Shown here piece after piece: positions 36,731-45,547 of a DNA stretch of 64,000 nucleotides. This DNA comes from Paraburkholderia aromaticivorans. Lineage in GTDB: Bacteria; Pseudomonadota; Gammaproteobacteria; Burkholderiales; Burkholderiaceae. The notes under the pieces were generated by a model. That model did not search any database and was not told the DNA's origin. It saw only the letters and a program-made list of their open reading frames with translations. The DNA lies in assembly GCF_002278075.1 (NCBI RefSeq), contig NZ_CP022989.1, positions 2,232,001 through 2,296,000 of the forward strand, written 5' to 3'. Each line of letters starts with the position of its first letter. Within the stretch, counting starts at the first letter, position 1. A program made the translations under genes and the position numbers.

Positions 36731-37630
36731 ATGAACGCTCCCACTCCCACTGGTTTTCGCTGCGGCATGGTCGCGATCGTCGGCCGCCCCAACGTCGGCA
36801 AGTCCACGCTGATGAACGCGCTGGTCGGCCAGAAAGTCAGTATCACGTCGCGCAAGGCGCAGACTACGCGCCACCGCATCACGGGCATTCACACGCTCGA
36901 AGACGCGCAATACATTTTCGTCGACACGCCGGGTTTTCAGACCAAGCATAGCGGCGCGCTGAACCGTTCCCTCAATCGCGCGGTCACGTCCACGCTGACT
37001 TCGGTCGATGCGATCCTGTTCGTGATCGAAGCGGGCCGTTTCGGCCCGGACGATCAGAAAGTGCTCGACCTGATTCCGCCGTCGGTGCCCGCGCTGCTGA
37101 TCGCGAACAAGCTCGATCGCGTGTCGGATAAGGACTCGCTGTTCCCGTTCATGCAGCAGGTCAGCGGGCTGCACAAGTTCGCCGAGATCGTGCCGCTGTC
37201 GGCGAAAAATACCGACGACATCAAGCGTCTGATGGCGACCGTCAAGCCGTTCCTGCCGGAAGGCGCGCCGATCTACGGCGAAGACGACCTGACCGATCGC
37301 AGCGAGCGTTTCCTCGCCGCGGAAATCCTGCGCGAGAAAGTGTTCCGCTGGACCGGTGACGAACTGCCGTACACGAGCACGGTGCTGATCGACAAGTTCG
37401 AAACCGAAGGGCGACTGCGCCGTATCTTCGCGACCATCATGGTCGACCGCGATACGCACAAGGCAATGATCATCGGCCAGAAGGGCGCCAAGCTGAAGCA
37501 GATCAGCACCGAAGCGCGCCACGACATGGAAAAGCTGTTCGACGGTCCGGTGTATCTGGAAACCTTCATCAAGGTGAAGAGCGGCTGGGCCGACAACGAA
37601 GCCGGACTTCGTGCGTATGGGTACGAATGA
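36731..37630 (+). CDS. era: GTPase Era
   Basis: Era is a 16S rRNA-binding GTPase needed for 30S assembly. The 299-aa protein has [20 protein letters not shown] (P-loop), [14 protein letters not shown] (switch I), FVDTPGFQT (G3) and LIANKLDRV (G4). The C-terminal KH domain contains [20 protein letters not shown] start at the ATG at 36731, before [17 protein letters not shown]. The downstream recO start lies inside its last codons. Confidence 0.97.
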   Translation: MNAPTPTGFRCGMVAIVGRPNVGKSTLMNALVGQKVSITSRKAQTTRHRITGIHTLEDAQYIFVDTPGFQTKHSGALNRSLNRAVTSTLTSVDAILFVIEAGRFGPDDQKVLDLIPPSVPALLIANKLDRVSDKDSLFPFMQQVSGLHKFAEIVPLSAKNTDDIKRLMATVKPFLPEGAPIYGEDDLTDRSERFLAAEILREKVFRWTGDELPYTSTVLIDKFETEGRLRRIFATIMVDRDTHKAMIIGQKGAKLKQISTEARHDMEKLFDGPVYLETFIKVKSGWADNEAGLRAYGYE

Positions 37631-38534
37631 CGCGTGGATGACGCTGAATTCCGACGCTGACCCGGACGACCCGGAGCCGGCCGCGCCGGCACGCGAGCCG
37701 TCCAAACCCGCTCGTAGCAACCGAAAATCTTCCAGCAAGACCACGCCGGGCGCCGAGGGCGAGCCGCAGAAGTCGCCGGCCCGCGCACCGTCCCGCCGGG
37801 CGCCACGCACCTCCGCGTCCGACTATCGGATCGCGGAGCAACCCGCTTTCGTTCTCCACAGCTATCCGTATCGCGAGACCAGTCTGATCATCGACGTGCT
37901 CTCGCGCGATCACGGCCGTCTTGCGCTCGTCGCGAAGGGCGCGAAGCGTCCGCATTCGGCGCTGCGCGGTGTGTTGCAGACGTTTCAGCCGCTCGCGCTG
38001 TCATGGTCGGGAAAATCCGAAGTGCGCACGCTGACCGGTGCCGAGTGGGTCGGCGGCATGTTGCCGCTGGCTGGCGACGCGCTGCTGTGCGGCTTCTACG
38101 TCAACGAACTGCTGGTCAAGTTCTGCGCGCGCGAAGACCCGCATCCGCAACTGTTCCATCACTACGTCGTCACGATGACGCGTCTCGCGCACGACGAGCC
38201 ACCCGTGCAGGTGTTGCGTTCATTCGAGCGCGTGCTGCTGCGCGAAACCGGCTATGCGATGGCGCTGGATCGCACCGTCGCGCGCAAAGCGGTGCGCGCC
38301 GACGGCCGCTATGTGTTCGACCCGGAGCGCGGCGTGCGCGAGGCTTCCGACGATCTGCCCGCGCAATGGCCGGTGATCGCCGGTCAGACCTTGCTCGACA
38401 TGGAGCAGGACGATTACCATCGAGCGCAGACCGTGGCGCAAAGCAAGACGCTGATGCGCTTTCTGCTCAACACTTACCTTGGCGGCACGCCGCTCGCGAC
38501 GCGCCAGATCCTGATCGACTTGCAGAACTTATGA
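37617..38534 (+). CDS. recO: DNA repair protein RecO
   Basis: RecO helps load RecA at gaps with RecF and RecR. The 305-aa protein has a low-complexity N-terminal extension of about 70 residues rich in Pro, Ala, Arg and Ser, then the OB-fold starting at [25 protein letters not shown]. Its C-terminal helical part ends [21 protein letters not shown]. The start ATG at 37617 lies within era (14-bp overlap), and the stop overlaps pdxJ by 4 bp, so the genes are tightly coupled. An ATG at 37638 is the alternative. Confidence 0.92.
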   Translation: MGTNDAWMTLNSDADPDDPEPAAPAREPSKPARSNRKSSSKTTPGAEGEPQKSPARAPSRRAPRTSASDYRIAEQPAFVLHSYPYRETSLIIDVLSRDHGRLALVAKGAKRPHSALRGVLQTFQPLALSWSGKSEVRTLTGAEWVGGMLPLAGDALLCGFYVNELLVKFCAREDPHPQLFHHYVVTMTRLAHDEPPVQVLRSFERVLLRETGYAMALDRTVARKAVRADGRYVFDPERGVREASDDLPAQWPVIAGQTLLDMEQDDYHRAQTVAQSKTLMRFLLNTYLGGTPLATRQILIDLQNL

Positions 38535-39295
38535 GCTTCTTTCTTACGTCGCCGAATGTGATTGACCTGGGCGTGAACATCGATCACGTCGCCACGCTGC
38601 GCAACGCGCGCGGCACTTCCTACCCCGATCCGATCCGCGCCGCGCTGATGGCCGAAGAGGCCGGCGCGGACGTCATCACGCTGCACCTGCGTGAAGACCG
38701 CCGTCATATCGTCGATGCCGACGTGCGCAAGCTGCGCCCGCTCCTGAAGACGCGCATGAATCTCGAATGCGCGGTCACACAGGAAATGCTCGACATTGCC
38801 TGTGAAGTCCAGCCGCACGACGTTTGCCTCGTGCCGGAAAAGCGCCAGGAGCTGACCACGGAGGGCGGCCTCGACGTCGCCGGCCAGTTCGAAACCGTGC
38901 GCGCCGCCTGCAGGCAACTCGCTGCAGCGAACTCGCGGGTGTCGCTTTTCATCGATCCGGAAGAAACGCAGATTCGCGCCGCGCACGAAGCCGGCGCGCC
39001 GGTGATCGAACTGCACACCGGCCGTTACGCCGAAGCCCACGATCCCGCCGAACAGCAGCGCGAATTCGAGCGCGTGGTGCGCGCCGTCGATTTCGGCGCG
39101 ACGCTCGGCATCAAGGTCAACGCGGGGCACGGTTTGCACTATACGAACGTCCAGCAGATTGCCGCGATCGAGGGCATCGACGAACTGAATATCGGCCACG
39201 CGATCGTCGCGCATGCGATCTTTGCCGGCTGGGACAACGCGGTGCGCGAGATGAAGGCGATCATGGTCGCCGCGCGTCTCGGCGCGCGCTCCTGA
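38531..39295 (+). CDS. pdxJ: Pyridoxine 5'-phosphate synthase PdxJ
   Basis: PdxJ closes the ring of vitamin B6 by joining 1-deoxyxylulose 5-phosphate and 3-amino-2-oxopropyl phosphate. The 254-aa protein has the family motifs [46 protein letters not shown] and [12 protein letters not shown] start at the ATG that overlaps the recO stop (ATGA); the frame is open upstream through recO but that is not coding for PdxJ. Confidence 0.97.
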   Translation: MSFFLTSPNVIDLGVNIDHVATLRNARGTSYPDPIRAALMAEEAGADVITLHLREDRRHIVDADVRKLRPLLKTRMNLECAVTQEMLDIACEVQPHDVCLVPEKRQELTTEGGLDVAGQFETVRAACRQLAAANSRVSLFIDPEETQIRAAHEAGAPVIELHTGRYAEAHDPAEQQREFERVVRAVDFGATLGIKVNAGHGLHYTNVQQIAAIEGIDELNIGHAIVAHAIFAGWDNAVREMKAIMVAARLGARS

Positions 39296-39318
39296 TAACC
39301 TGAGGCGGCGGCTCGCGC

Positions 39319-39750
39319 ATGACGATCTATGGCATCGGTACCGACATCGTTCAGGTGAGCCGCGTGGCCGCGGTCATGACACGCACCCATGGCCGTTTCG
39401 CCGAAAAGGTGCTCGGCCCCGACGAACTGCGCGTCTATCATGCGCGGCACGCCCGCTCGGCGGCGCGCGGGCTCGCCTTTCTCGCCACCCGGTTCTCGGC
39501 GAAAGAAGCGTTTTCGAAAGCGATCGGCCTCGGCATGCGCTGGCCGATGACGTGGCGCGCGCTGCAAACGCTCAACAAGCCGAGCGGCGAACCGATGGTG
39601 GTCGCCTCCGGCGAGCTGGCCGAATGGCTCGACGCACGCGGCATCACGGCGCGCGTCACGATCAGCGACGAGCGTGATTATGCGGTGTCGTTCGTGATCG
39701 CGGAAACCGCGCAGACGCGGCCCGCCGCGGCGCTTGGCGCCGCCGAATAG
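39319..39750 (+). CDS. acpS: Holo-[acyl-carrier-protein] synthase
   Basis: AcpS attaches 4'-phosphopantetheine from CoA to the serine of AcpP, which is encoded 13 kb upstream. The 143-aa protein has the magnesium-binding Asp in [14 protein letters not shown] and the conserved [13 protein letters not shown] box with its Glu. A short Ala-rich tail ends it. It lies 23 bp after pdxJ, in the rnc-era-recO-pdxJ-acpS string. Confidence 0.97.
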   Translation: MTIYGIGTDIVQVSRVAAVMTRTHGRFAEKVLGPDELRVYHARHARSAARGLAFLATRFSAKEAFSKAIGLGMRWPMTWRALQTLNKPSGEPMVVASGELAEWLDARGITARVTISDERDYAVSFVIAETAQTRPAAALGAAE

Positions 39751-39819
39751 AAAATATTCCGGGCGCGGCGCACGCCGGCCGCGTCTTCCTTTGCTTCAGG
39801 CTTTTTCCAGCGGAAATCG

Positions 39820-40848
39820 ATGAAAACCAAACCCGGACCCGTGATGCTCGACGTGGTCGGCAAAACGCTGAACGACGACGACAAGCGCCGCCTTGCGCAT
39901 CCCATGACCGGCGGTGTGATCCTGTTCGCGCGCCACTATGAGAGCCGCGCGCAGCTGATCGCGCTGACCGATTCGATCCGCGCGATCCGCGAGGATCTGC
40001 TGATCGCCGTCGATCACGAAGGCGGCCGCGTGCAGCGCTTTCGCACCGACGGCTTCACGGTGCTGCCGGCCATGGGCAAGCTCGGCGCGTTGTGGGACAG
40101 CGATGTATTGCACGCCACCAAAGTGACGACCGCTGTCGGCTATATCCTCGCGACGGAGTTGCGCGCGTGCGGTATCGACATGAGCTTCACGCCGGTGCTC
40201 GACCTGAACTACGGACAATCGCAGGTGATCGGCGACCGTTCGTTCCACCGCGATCCGCGCGTGGTGACCTTGCTGGCGAAGAGCCTGAATCACGGGCTCG
40301 CGCTGGCGGGCATGAGCAATTGCGGCAAGCACTTTCCGGGGCATGGCTTCGCGCAGGCGGATTCGCACGTCGCCATGCCGGTCGACGACCGTTCGCTCGA
40401 CGAAATCCTGCATGACGACGCGGCGCCTTATGACTGGCTCGGTTTGTCGCTGGGGTCGGTCATTCCCGCGCACGTGGTCTATCCGAAAATCGATGCGAAG
40501 CCGGCGGGTTTCTCGCGCGTCTGGCTGCAGGACGTTCTGCGCAACAAGCTGCGCTTCGAAGGCGCGATTTTCAGCGACGACCTTTCCATGGAAGCCGCGC
40601 GCCAGGGCGGCACGCTGACCGAGGGCGCCACCGCCGCGCTGCAGGCCGGCTGCGACATGGTGCTGATCTGCAATCAGCCAGACGAGGCGGAGAAGGTGCT
40701 GGATGCGCTGCGCTTCACGCCGTCGAAGGAATCGCAGCGGCGGCTCAAGCGCATGCGCCCGCGCGGCAAGGCCTTGAAGTGGAGCAAGCTGGTCGCCGAG
40801 CCGCAGTATCTGCAGGCGCAGGCATTGTTGCGTAGCGCGTTCGCCTGA
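39820..40848 (+). CDS. nagZ: Beta-N-acetylhexosaminidase NagZ
   Basis: NagZ removes N-acetylglucosamine from muropeptides in cytoplasmic peptidoglycan recycling. This 342-aa glycoside hydrolase family 3 protein has the family motifs VMLDVVGKTL, VDHEGGRVQRF, the NCGKHFPGHGFAQADSH His-containing loop and FSDDLSMEAARQGG, whose Asp is the nucleophile. No signal peptide is seen, which fits a cytoplasmic enzyme. A clear terminator follows. Confidence 0.97.
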   Translation: MKTKPGPVMLDVVGKTLNDDDKRRLAHPMTGGVILFARHYESRAQLIALTDSIRAIREDLLIAVDHEGGRVQRFRTDGFTVLPAMGKLGALWDSDVLHATKVTTAVGYILATELRACGIDMSFTPVLDLNYGQSQVIGDRSFHRDPRVVTLLAKSLNHGLALAGMSNCGKHFPGHGFAQADSHVAMPVDDRSLDEILHDDAAPYDWLGLSLGSVIPAHVVYPKIDAKPAGFSRVWLQDVLRNKLRFEGAIFSDDLSMEAARQGGTLTEGATAALQAGCDMVLICNQPDEAEKVLDALRFTPSKESQRRLKRMRPRGKALKWSKLVAEPQYLQAQALLRSAFA

Positions 40849-40877
40849 GTGGCGTGAGCGGCGGATAAGCGGGCAGG

Positions 40878-40906
40878 AAAACGGCACCTCGAAGGTGCCG
40901 TTTTTT
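40878..40906. terminator. Bidirectional terminator between nagZ and the response regulator
   Basis: AAAACGGCACCT and AGGTGCCGTTTT form a 12-bp stem with a 3-nt loop, flanked by A and T runs. It serves the convergent nagZ (plus) and regulator (minus) genes. Confidence 0.93.
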
Positions 40907-40947
40907 CAACTGAAGCGAATCTCGAACGTCGGGACGCCGGGCGGCGC

Positions 40948-42330
40948 TCAGTTCAAGCGCATGCGTTGCAGCTTGTTGTACAACGTCTTCGGACTGATGC
41001 CGAGGAGCGACGCCGCCCGGTGACGTGTACCGCCCACCGCGTCGAGCGTGGCGCGAATCAGCATTTCCTCCACGTCCGCGAGCGGTGTGCCCACCGTCAC
41101 CTGCACCCGGCTGCCGTTCAGATCGCGCCCATTGGCCGAGCCCGCCTCATCGGCGCGCAACGACTCCAGCACGTCGCCGGACGCGTGATACGCGCGCCGC
41201 ACGCGGTCTTGCAACTCGCGCACATTGCCCGGCCATTCGTAGGCGAGACACTCGCGCAGAAAGTTCGGTCCGATCTGCTTGGTGGCTCCCGGCGTGCCGC
41301 CCGCTGCCCCTTCGTGGTTCAGATCGTCGACAACCGCCTGGGCGATCAGCGCCGGATCTTCGCCACGCTCGCGCAGCGGCGGCAGCGTCACGGCGGCCGC
41401 TTCGAGGCGCAGCGCCAGATCTGCGTGCAGGCTGCCGTCGGCCACCGCCGCGCGCGGAGCCTTGCGCGTGGAGGCGATCAGCCGGAAATCCGTCACGACC
41501 TGATTGGTCCCGCCCACGCGCATGAAGGTCTGCGAATCGAGCGCACGCAACAGCGCTTCCTGCTGGTCGCGCGGCAATTCGGCAATTTCGTCGATGAACA
41601 GCGTGCCGCCGCTCGCCTGCTCGAACAGGCCCGGTTCGCGCTGCTCGGCGCCGCTGAACGCACCGCGTTCGTGGCCGAACAGCAGGCTGTCGAGCGAGCG
41701 CGGCGCGCCCGCGCTGCCAGCGCTGCGGCAATCCAGCGTGACGAACGGGCCTTTACGGCGCCGGCTCATATCGTGGATAGTGCGCGCGGCCGTCTGCTTG
41801 CCGGTGCCGACTTCGCCGGAAATCAGCACGGCGGCTTCAGTCGGCGCAACGTGCTCGATCGTGTCGTACACGTGCTGAATCGCGCTGCTCCGGCCGAGCA
41901 TCGAACCGAAGCGGCCTAGCCGGCGCAGCGACGCGCGCAGTGTCTGCACTTCTTCCGTCAGTTCGTACGGACGCGGGATGCGCGCGAGCAGACTGCGTAA
42001 GCGCGGAATGTTGACCGGTTTCAGCAAGTAGTCCCAGATGCCGTGCCGCAATCCCTCGATTGCGCTTTCCACCGTCGCATTGCCGGTCATCACGATCACG
42101 GGCAGGGCGCCGCCAGGCGGATGGGCGGGCAGATGCTGCAGCACATCGAGCCCGCTGCCGTCCGGCAGATTCAGGTCGACCAGCACGACGTCGGGAATGA
42201 AGCGTGTCAACGCGGCCCGGGCCTCCGCAATGGTGGTCGCGGTGTCGACGGAGAAGCCGTCGGCGGCGAGGATGGCGGACAGGCCCGACAGGCTATTAGG
42301 ATCATCTTCAACAATCAGGGCGTGTGGCAT
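40948..42330 (-). CDS. Sigma-54-type response regulator with variant key residues
   Basis: A 460-aa NtrC-like regulator: receiver domain (about 1-120; D52 phospho-acceptor, T82, K104), AAA+ domain (about 145-370) and a Fis-type helix-turn-helix at the end (HRAASLLGISPKTLYNKLQ). Walker A is GEVGTGKQ at 172-179 and Walker B is LFIDEI. Two key motifs are altered: the sigma-54 contact loop is GAFSGA (223-228) instead of GAFTGA, and the first Arg of the usual R-x-D-L-x-x-R finger is His302, while Arg308 is kept. No histidine kinase gene is nearby. The csbD gene with a sigma-54 promoter lies just upstream on the same strand, 292 bp away. Confidence 0.9.
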   Translation of the reverse strand: MPHALIVEDDPNSLSGLSAILAADGFSVDTATTIAEARAALTRFIPDVVLVDLNLPDGSGLDVLQHLPAHPPGGALPVIVMTGNATVESAIEGLRHGIWDYLLKPVNIPRLRSLLARIPRPYELTEEVQTLRASLRRLGRFGSMLGRSSAIQHVYDTIEHVAPTEAAVLISGEVGTGKQTAARTIHDMSRRRKGPFVTLDCRSAGSAGAPRSLDSLLFGHERGAFSGAEQREPGLFEQASGGTLFIDEIAELPRDQQEALLRALDSQTFMRVGGTNQVVTDFRLIASTRKAPRAAVADGSLHADLALRLEAAAVTLPPLRERGEDPALIAQAVVDDLNHEGAAGGTPGATKQIGPNFLRECLAYEWPGNVRELQDRVRRAYHASGDVLESLRADEAGSANGRDLNGSRVQVTVGTPLADVEEMLIRATLDAVGGTRHRAASLLGISPKTLYNKLQRMRLN

Positions 42331-42622
42331 GGCGAGCGCAATTTTTTAGATGGATGAACAGCCCGCTGCGCCGGTACATCGGCGCGCGGTACGGGGCGCG
42401 AAGCAGGCCGGTACGGTCGAAAGCAGTGCCGCATGCCCGCGCCACGCCTGTGCGGGGCGAGAGCGGCGGCCGGACCCGGCTGGCTTTGCGGCGTGTGGGA
42501 CTTCAGGCAGGCGCGCGGCAATCCGATTCGGGTACTGCTCGACCTGTGCGTTAGCACACTGTGAAGCCCATCCTGACGTGTTGTAAGTTTGGGCGGCACC
42601 TGTATTTCCTTCAGTCGGGCTG

Positions 42623-42829
42623 TCAGAAATCCCGGTTGCTATCGAAAAAACGGCGCACTTCGAGTTCGGCTTGTTGGCGCGTCTTGCCGTAACGTTCCTG
42701 GATCAGACCGACCAGCTTCTCAGCGCGCCCTTCGGCCTTGGTCAATTCGTCATCTGTCAGTTCGCCCCACGCCGTCTTGGCTTTGCCGACCATCTGCTTC
42801 CATTTGCCTTCAGCGATGTCGTTATTCAT
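42623..42829 (-). CDS. CsbD family stress protein
   Basis: A 68-residue protein of the CsbD family, small hydrophilic proteins often induced by general stress. It reads MNNDIAEGKWKQMVGKAKTA at the start and continues WGELTDDELTKAEGRAEKLV, matching the family core. The molecular function is unknown. A GGGAG ribosome binding site precedes the ATG. Unusually, a sigma-54 promoter with a consensus IHF site lies upstream (42895-42943), and a sigma-54-type regulator follows. Confidence 0.92.
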   Translation of the reverse strand: MNNDIAEGKWKQMVGKAKTAWGELTDDELTKAEGRAEKLVGLIQERYGKTRQQAELEVRRFFDSNRDF

Positions 42830-42854
42830 GTGGCATCTCCCGAGTTGAAGAAAT

Positions 42855-42878
42855 TAAAGCCGTTTCTAAAGCCGTTTC
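42855..42878 (-). repeat. Perfect 12-bp tandem repeat in the csbD leader
   Basis: TAAAGCCGTTTC occurs twice back to back (42855-42866 and 42867-42878, plus-strand reading). It starts a few bases after the predicted transcription start and ends 26 bp before the csbD ATG. Confidence 0.9.
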
Positions 42879-42894
42879 GGCCTATGTTCTGAGA

Positions 42895-42913
42895 TAAGCA
42901 TGAACTGTGCCAA
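42895..42913 (-). promoter_or_regulatory. Sigma-54 promoter of csbD
   Basis: On the minus strand TTGGCACAGTTCATGCTTA matches the -24/-12 consensus YTGGCACG-N4-TTGCW with two mismatches. The GG and GC doublets are separated by exactly 10 nt as required. Transcription would start near 42884, about 55 nt before the csbD start codon. Confidence 0.8.
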
Positions 42914-42930
42914 CATGATTTGCGTAGATT

Positions 42931-42943
42931 AATCAATGACTTG
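42931..42943 (+). promoter_or_regulatory. IHF consensus site upstream of the csbD promoter
   Basis: AATCAATGACTTG matches the IHF consensus WATCAANNNNTTR at every defined position. It lies about 20-30 bp upstream of the -24 element, where IHF bends DNA at many sigma-54 promoters. Confidence 0.65.
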
Positions 42944-42979
42944 CTGGGCTCGGCACGGGAAAATTTGGGATGGCGGTGT

Positions 42980-42998
42980 GCAATTCCGAGAAGATTGC
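42980..42998. promoter_or_regulatory. Inverted repeat, possible activator site upstream of csbD
   Basis: GCAAT-N9-ATTGC is a perfect 5-bp dyad centred about 75 bp upstream of the -24 element, beyond the IHF site. Position and symmetry suit an enhancer-type site for a dimeric regulator, but short dyads also occur by chance. Confidence 0.4.
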
Positions 42999-43040
42999 CG
43001 GTAAAGTTTTCCTCAACCATACACGGCAGCAAGAAAAAGA

Positions 43041-43068
43041 AAAAGCGCCCAATGTGGGCGCTTTTTTT
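43041..43068 (-). terminator. Intrinsic terminator of efp
   Basis: AAAAGCGCCCA and TGGGCGCTTTT form an 11-bp stem with loop ATG. On the minus strand it is followed by TTTCTTTTTCTT, so it ends the efp transcript; the eight-T run on the plus side makes it bidirectional. Confidence 0.92.
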
Positions 43069-43124
43069 TGCCATTTTTTCTCAGCGCCGCGGTGGCGGCG
43101 CTGGATTCAAGCGAGCAGGGCGCT

Positions 43125-43682
43125 TTAAGCGCGGCTGCGGTACTCGTGCGTACGCGTGTCGATTTCGATCTTGTCGCCGATGTTGCAGAAGAGCGGCACT
43201 TGCAGTTCGAAACCGGTGTTCAGCTTGGCGTTCTTCAACACCTTGCCCGACGACGTGTCGCCCTTGACAGCCGGTTCCGTGTAGATGATTTCGCGGACCA
43301 GCGTGGTCGGCAGTTCGACCGAGATGGCTTTCTCGTTGTAGAACACGACTTCGCAAGCCATGCCGTCTTCGAGGTAATGAAGGGCGTCGCCCATCATTTC
43401 GCTTTCGACTTCGAACTGGTTGTAGTCGGCGTCCATGAACACGTACATCGGGTCAGCGAAGTACGAGTACGTGACTTCCTTGCGCTCCAGCACGACGACG
43501 TCGAACTTGTCGTCAGCCTTGTACACGCTTTCCATGCCTGCGCCGGTCAGCAGATTCTTGAATTTCATCTTGACGACGGCGGAGTTGCGGCCCGATTTGT
43601 TGTATTCGGCCTTTTGCACAACCATTGCGTCTGCGCCGATCATCACGACGTTACCGGTGCGGAGTTCCTGTGCGGTCTTCAT
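43125..43682 (-). CDS. efp: Elongation factor P, arginine-32 type
   Basis: EF-P rescues ribosomes stalled at polyproline. The 185-aa protein begins [16 protein letters not shown]. The loop that reaches the peptidyl centre reads [11 protein letters not shown], with Arg at position 32 rather than the Lys34 modified by EpmA. Arg32 EF-P proteins are rhamnosylated by EarP in Pseudomonas, Neisseria and relatives, and earP is the next gene upstream on the same strand, 409 bp away. A CAGGA ribosome binding site precedes the ATG. Confidence 0.97.
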   Translation of the reverse strand: MKTAQELRTGNVVMIGADAMVVQKAEYNKSGRNSAVVKMKFKNLLTGAGMESVYKADDKFDVVVLERKEVTYSYFADPMYVFMDADYNQFEVESEMMGDALHYLEDGMACEVVFYNEKAISVELPTTLVREIIYTEPAVKGDTSSGKVLKNAKLNTGFELQVPLFCNIGDKIEIDTRTHEYRSRA

Positions 43683-44091
43683 AAAACTGTCCTGTACGAA
43701 ATAAGTAGCTTCAACTTTTGCTCAACGGCATACGGCGCAAGCGGCTTCGGCGTTTCGCCCGCTGCGCGCCGCGCCGCCTGAAGCGGCCTGGCGGGTTGCG
43801 AGCGAGTAAAGGCGTGGCCGGCTTGCCGCGGGGGCTGGCTCTCGGGCCGCGACTTTCGGCCTGTGCCATTCCCAGCATTCCGTTACCTGCTTTTTACCCT
43901 GTGCGGGCGGGTACACGAGTGGCGCCGATCCGCAACATACGTCCCTTTTTTGACATTTCAGCCATTCACACTTTGATGTGGGGACTGTCTCGCATCTTTC
44001 GATACGGGGTCGACGGGCCGGTCAAGCCAATTGGCCGGATTCTGCCGCTGCGATCGGGCCGCGCTTGCGTCGTCGGCCGTTGGATAACCGC
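43683..44091. other. Gap between earP and efp
   Basis: A 409-bp region with no convincing gene. It should hold the efp promoter; a weak minus-strand TTGAGC/TATTTC pair lies near 43695-43720. Short ORFs here are arginine-rich frame shadows of GC-rich DNA. No terminator is obvious after earP. Confidence 0.5.
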
Positions 44092-45285
44092 TTATTTTAA
44101 CTGAGTTTTTGCGAACAAGGCCAGATTTCCGGCGAGGTCGCCCACTTGAGCCAGCTCGCCGGCCCATTCGGCCGCACGGCGCTCGAGCGCCGGCAAGTGA
44201 TGCTGCAATTCCGCCCAGTCCGGCCGGCCGGCGCCGTTCCACGCGTGCCAGAAACGTCCAAGGGCGTCGCGCGCGTCGGTGGGCAGGGTGCGCGCGTAGT
44301 GCGCGAGCGCCGCGTCGAGCTTGGGCAGATGGGCGTCGTCGGCTTGCGGGTAGATGTGCCAGACGAAGGGCTTGGCAGCCCATTGCGCGCGCACGAACGA
44401 GTCTTCGCCGCGCACGAAATTGATGTCGCTGACCCAGAGCAGCGCATCGTAGCCGGCCTGGTCGGTGAAGGCGAGCGCATGTGCGCTGAGGTTTCCGCGT
44501 GCGGCGTGCGAGCCGGCAGCGAACGAAGGCAGGCCGAAGAAGCGCGCGAGCGCCCCCGAGATGCGGCCTTCGGGCACCAGCAGGACGACCGGGCGGGCGC
44601 CGTCGCGCCATTGTTCGAGCAGGCTGTCGACGGCGGGATTTTCGTAGGCGAACAGCGAGACGACGGTGGCCGCGGCGGGCGGCGGCGCGTGGCCAGTGGC
44701 TTGCCGCCACCAGGCCTCGTGCGCGCTTGGCGACGCTTCGAAAGCCGCGCGCGCGCCGTCCAGCTGCCGTTCCTTCAGCACGCCGCCGGTGCCCGGGCCG
44801 AGGCCGGGGAAAAAGAAGGTCTTGGTGAGTGCATAGCGTGGATGGGGCGACGGCCGCAGATGAAAATCCGCGACCCAGTCCTCCGCGCTCAGATATTCGA
44901 GGTTGAGCCAGACGGGCGAGCGCTCGCGCGCGGCCATCGCGGCGACATAGATGGGCGGCAGTTCGCAGGCGAACGCCTCGATCACGACATCGGCTACTTC
45001 GAGCGTATCGCCCGCGTGGGTCGGCTCGTGCCAGTGCTCGACGACGATGCCGCTCACCGTCTGGCGAGCGCGCTGCGGCATCAGCGACGGGCACAGCTTC
45101 CGAAATGCCTGCAGGTCGTCGACGAACACGCGCACCTGCCAGCCGTGTTCTCTCGCGAGTTGGCGCGCGAGGCGCCAGCACACGCCGATGTCGCCGAAAT
45201 TGTCGATCACCGCGCAGAAGATGTCGCAGGCGATCGCCGCGGGCGCGTCGTTGGCGTGGTCAGGTTGGGGCGTGGCGGAAGACAT
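44092..45285 (-). CDS. earP: EF-P arginine rhamnosyltransferase EarP
   Basis: EarP transfers rhamnose from dTDP-beta-L-rhamnose to Arg32 of EF-P. The 397-aa GT-B protein shows FCAVIDNFGDIGVCWRLARQL near residue 25, the family's acidic N-terminal site, and WVSDINFVRGEDSFVRAQWA followed by KPFVWHIYPQ near the nucleotide sugar site. I start at the ATG before SSATPQPDHAND; 44 Arg/Pro-rich codons upstream are unlikely coding. It is adjacent to its substrate gene efp and divergent from uvrC. Confidence 0.95.
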   Translation of the reverse strand: MSSATPQPDHANDAPAAIACDIFCAVIDNFGDIGVCWRLARQLAREHGWQVRVFVDDLQAFRKLCPSLMPQRARQTVSGIVVEHWHEPTHAGDTLEVADVVIEAFACELPPIYVAAMAARERSPVWLNLEYLSAEDWVADFHLRPSPHPRYALTKTFFFPGLGPGTGGVLKERQLDGARAAFEASPSAHEAWWRQATGHAPPPAAATVVSLFAYENPAVDSLLEQWRDGARPVVLLVPEGRISGALARFFGLPSFAAGSHAARGNLSAHALAFTDQAGYDALLWVSDINFVRGEDSFVRAQWAAKPFVWHIYPQADDAHLPKLDAALAHYARTLPTDARDALGRFWHAWNGAGRPDWAELQHHLPALERRAAEWAGELAQVGDLAGNLALFAKTQLK

Positions 45286-45547
45286 GGTGGCCTGGATCGC
45301 GGATTGGAACGGATGGAAGGAGCGGCGCAGTTCGCGCAATCGGAGCCTGCTGCGGCGCGACGTTACCGGCGGCCGCGGACGCGTGGGCCGAATCGAGGCG
45401 ACAGGGTTCGAACGCACGCGGAATGCTCTAAACTGGCGATTCTAAAGCACCCGTTCACGATTGCGCGCGCGAGGCGTACTGAGCTTCGAGGAAGCGCGCG
45501 GCACACGGGGCAAGGCTTCGCCAGACGTCCCACCCAACCGATTCTGC

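Noticed and set aside
43718..44104. 128-aa plus-strand ORF in the earP/efp gap
   Set aside because: Arg-rich, no ribosome binding site, no family similarity; a GC-driven open frame.
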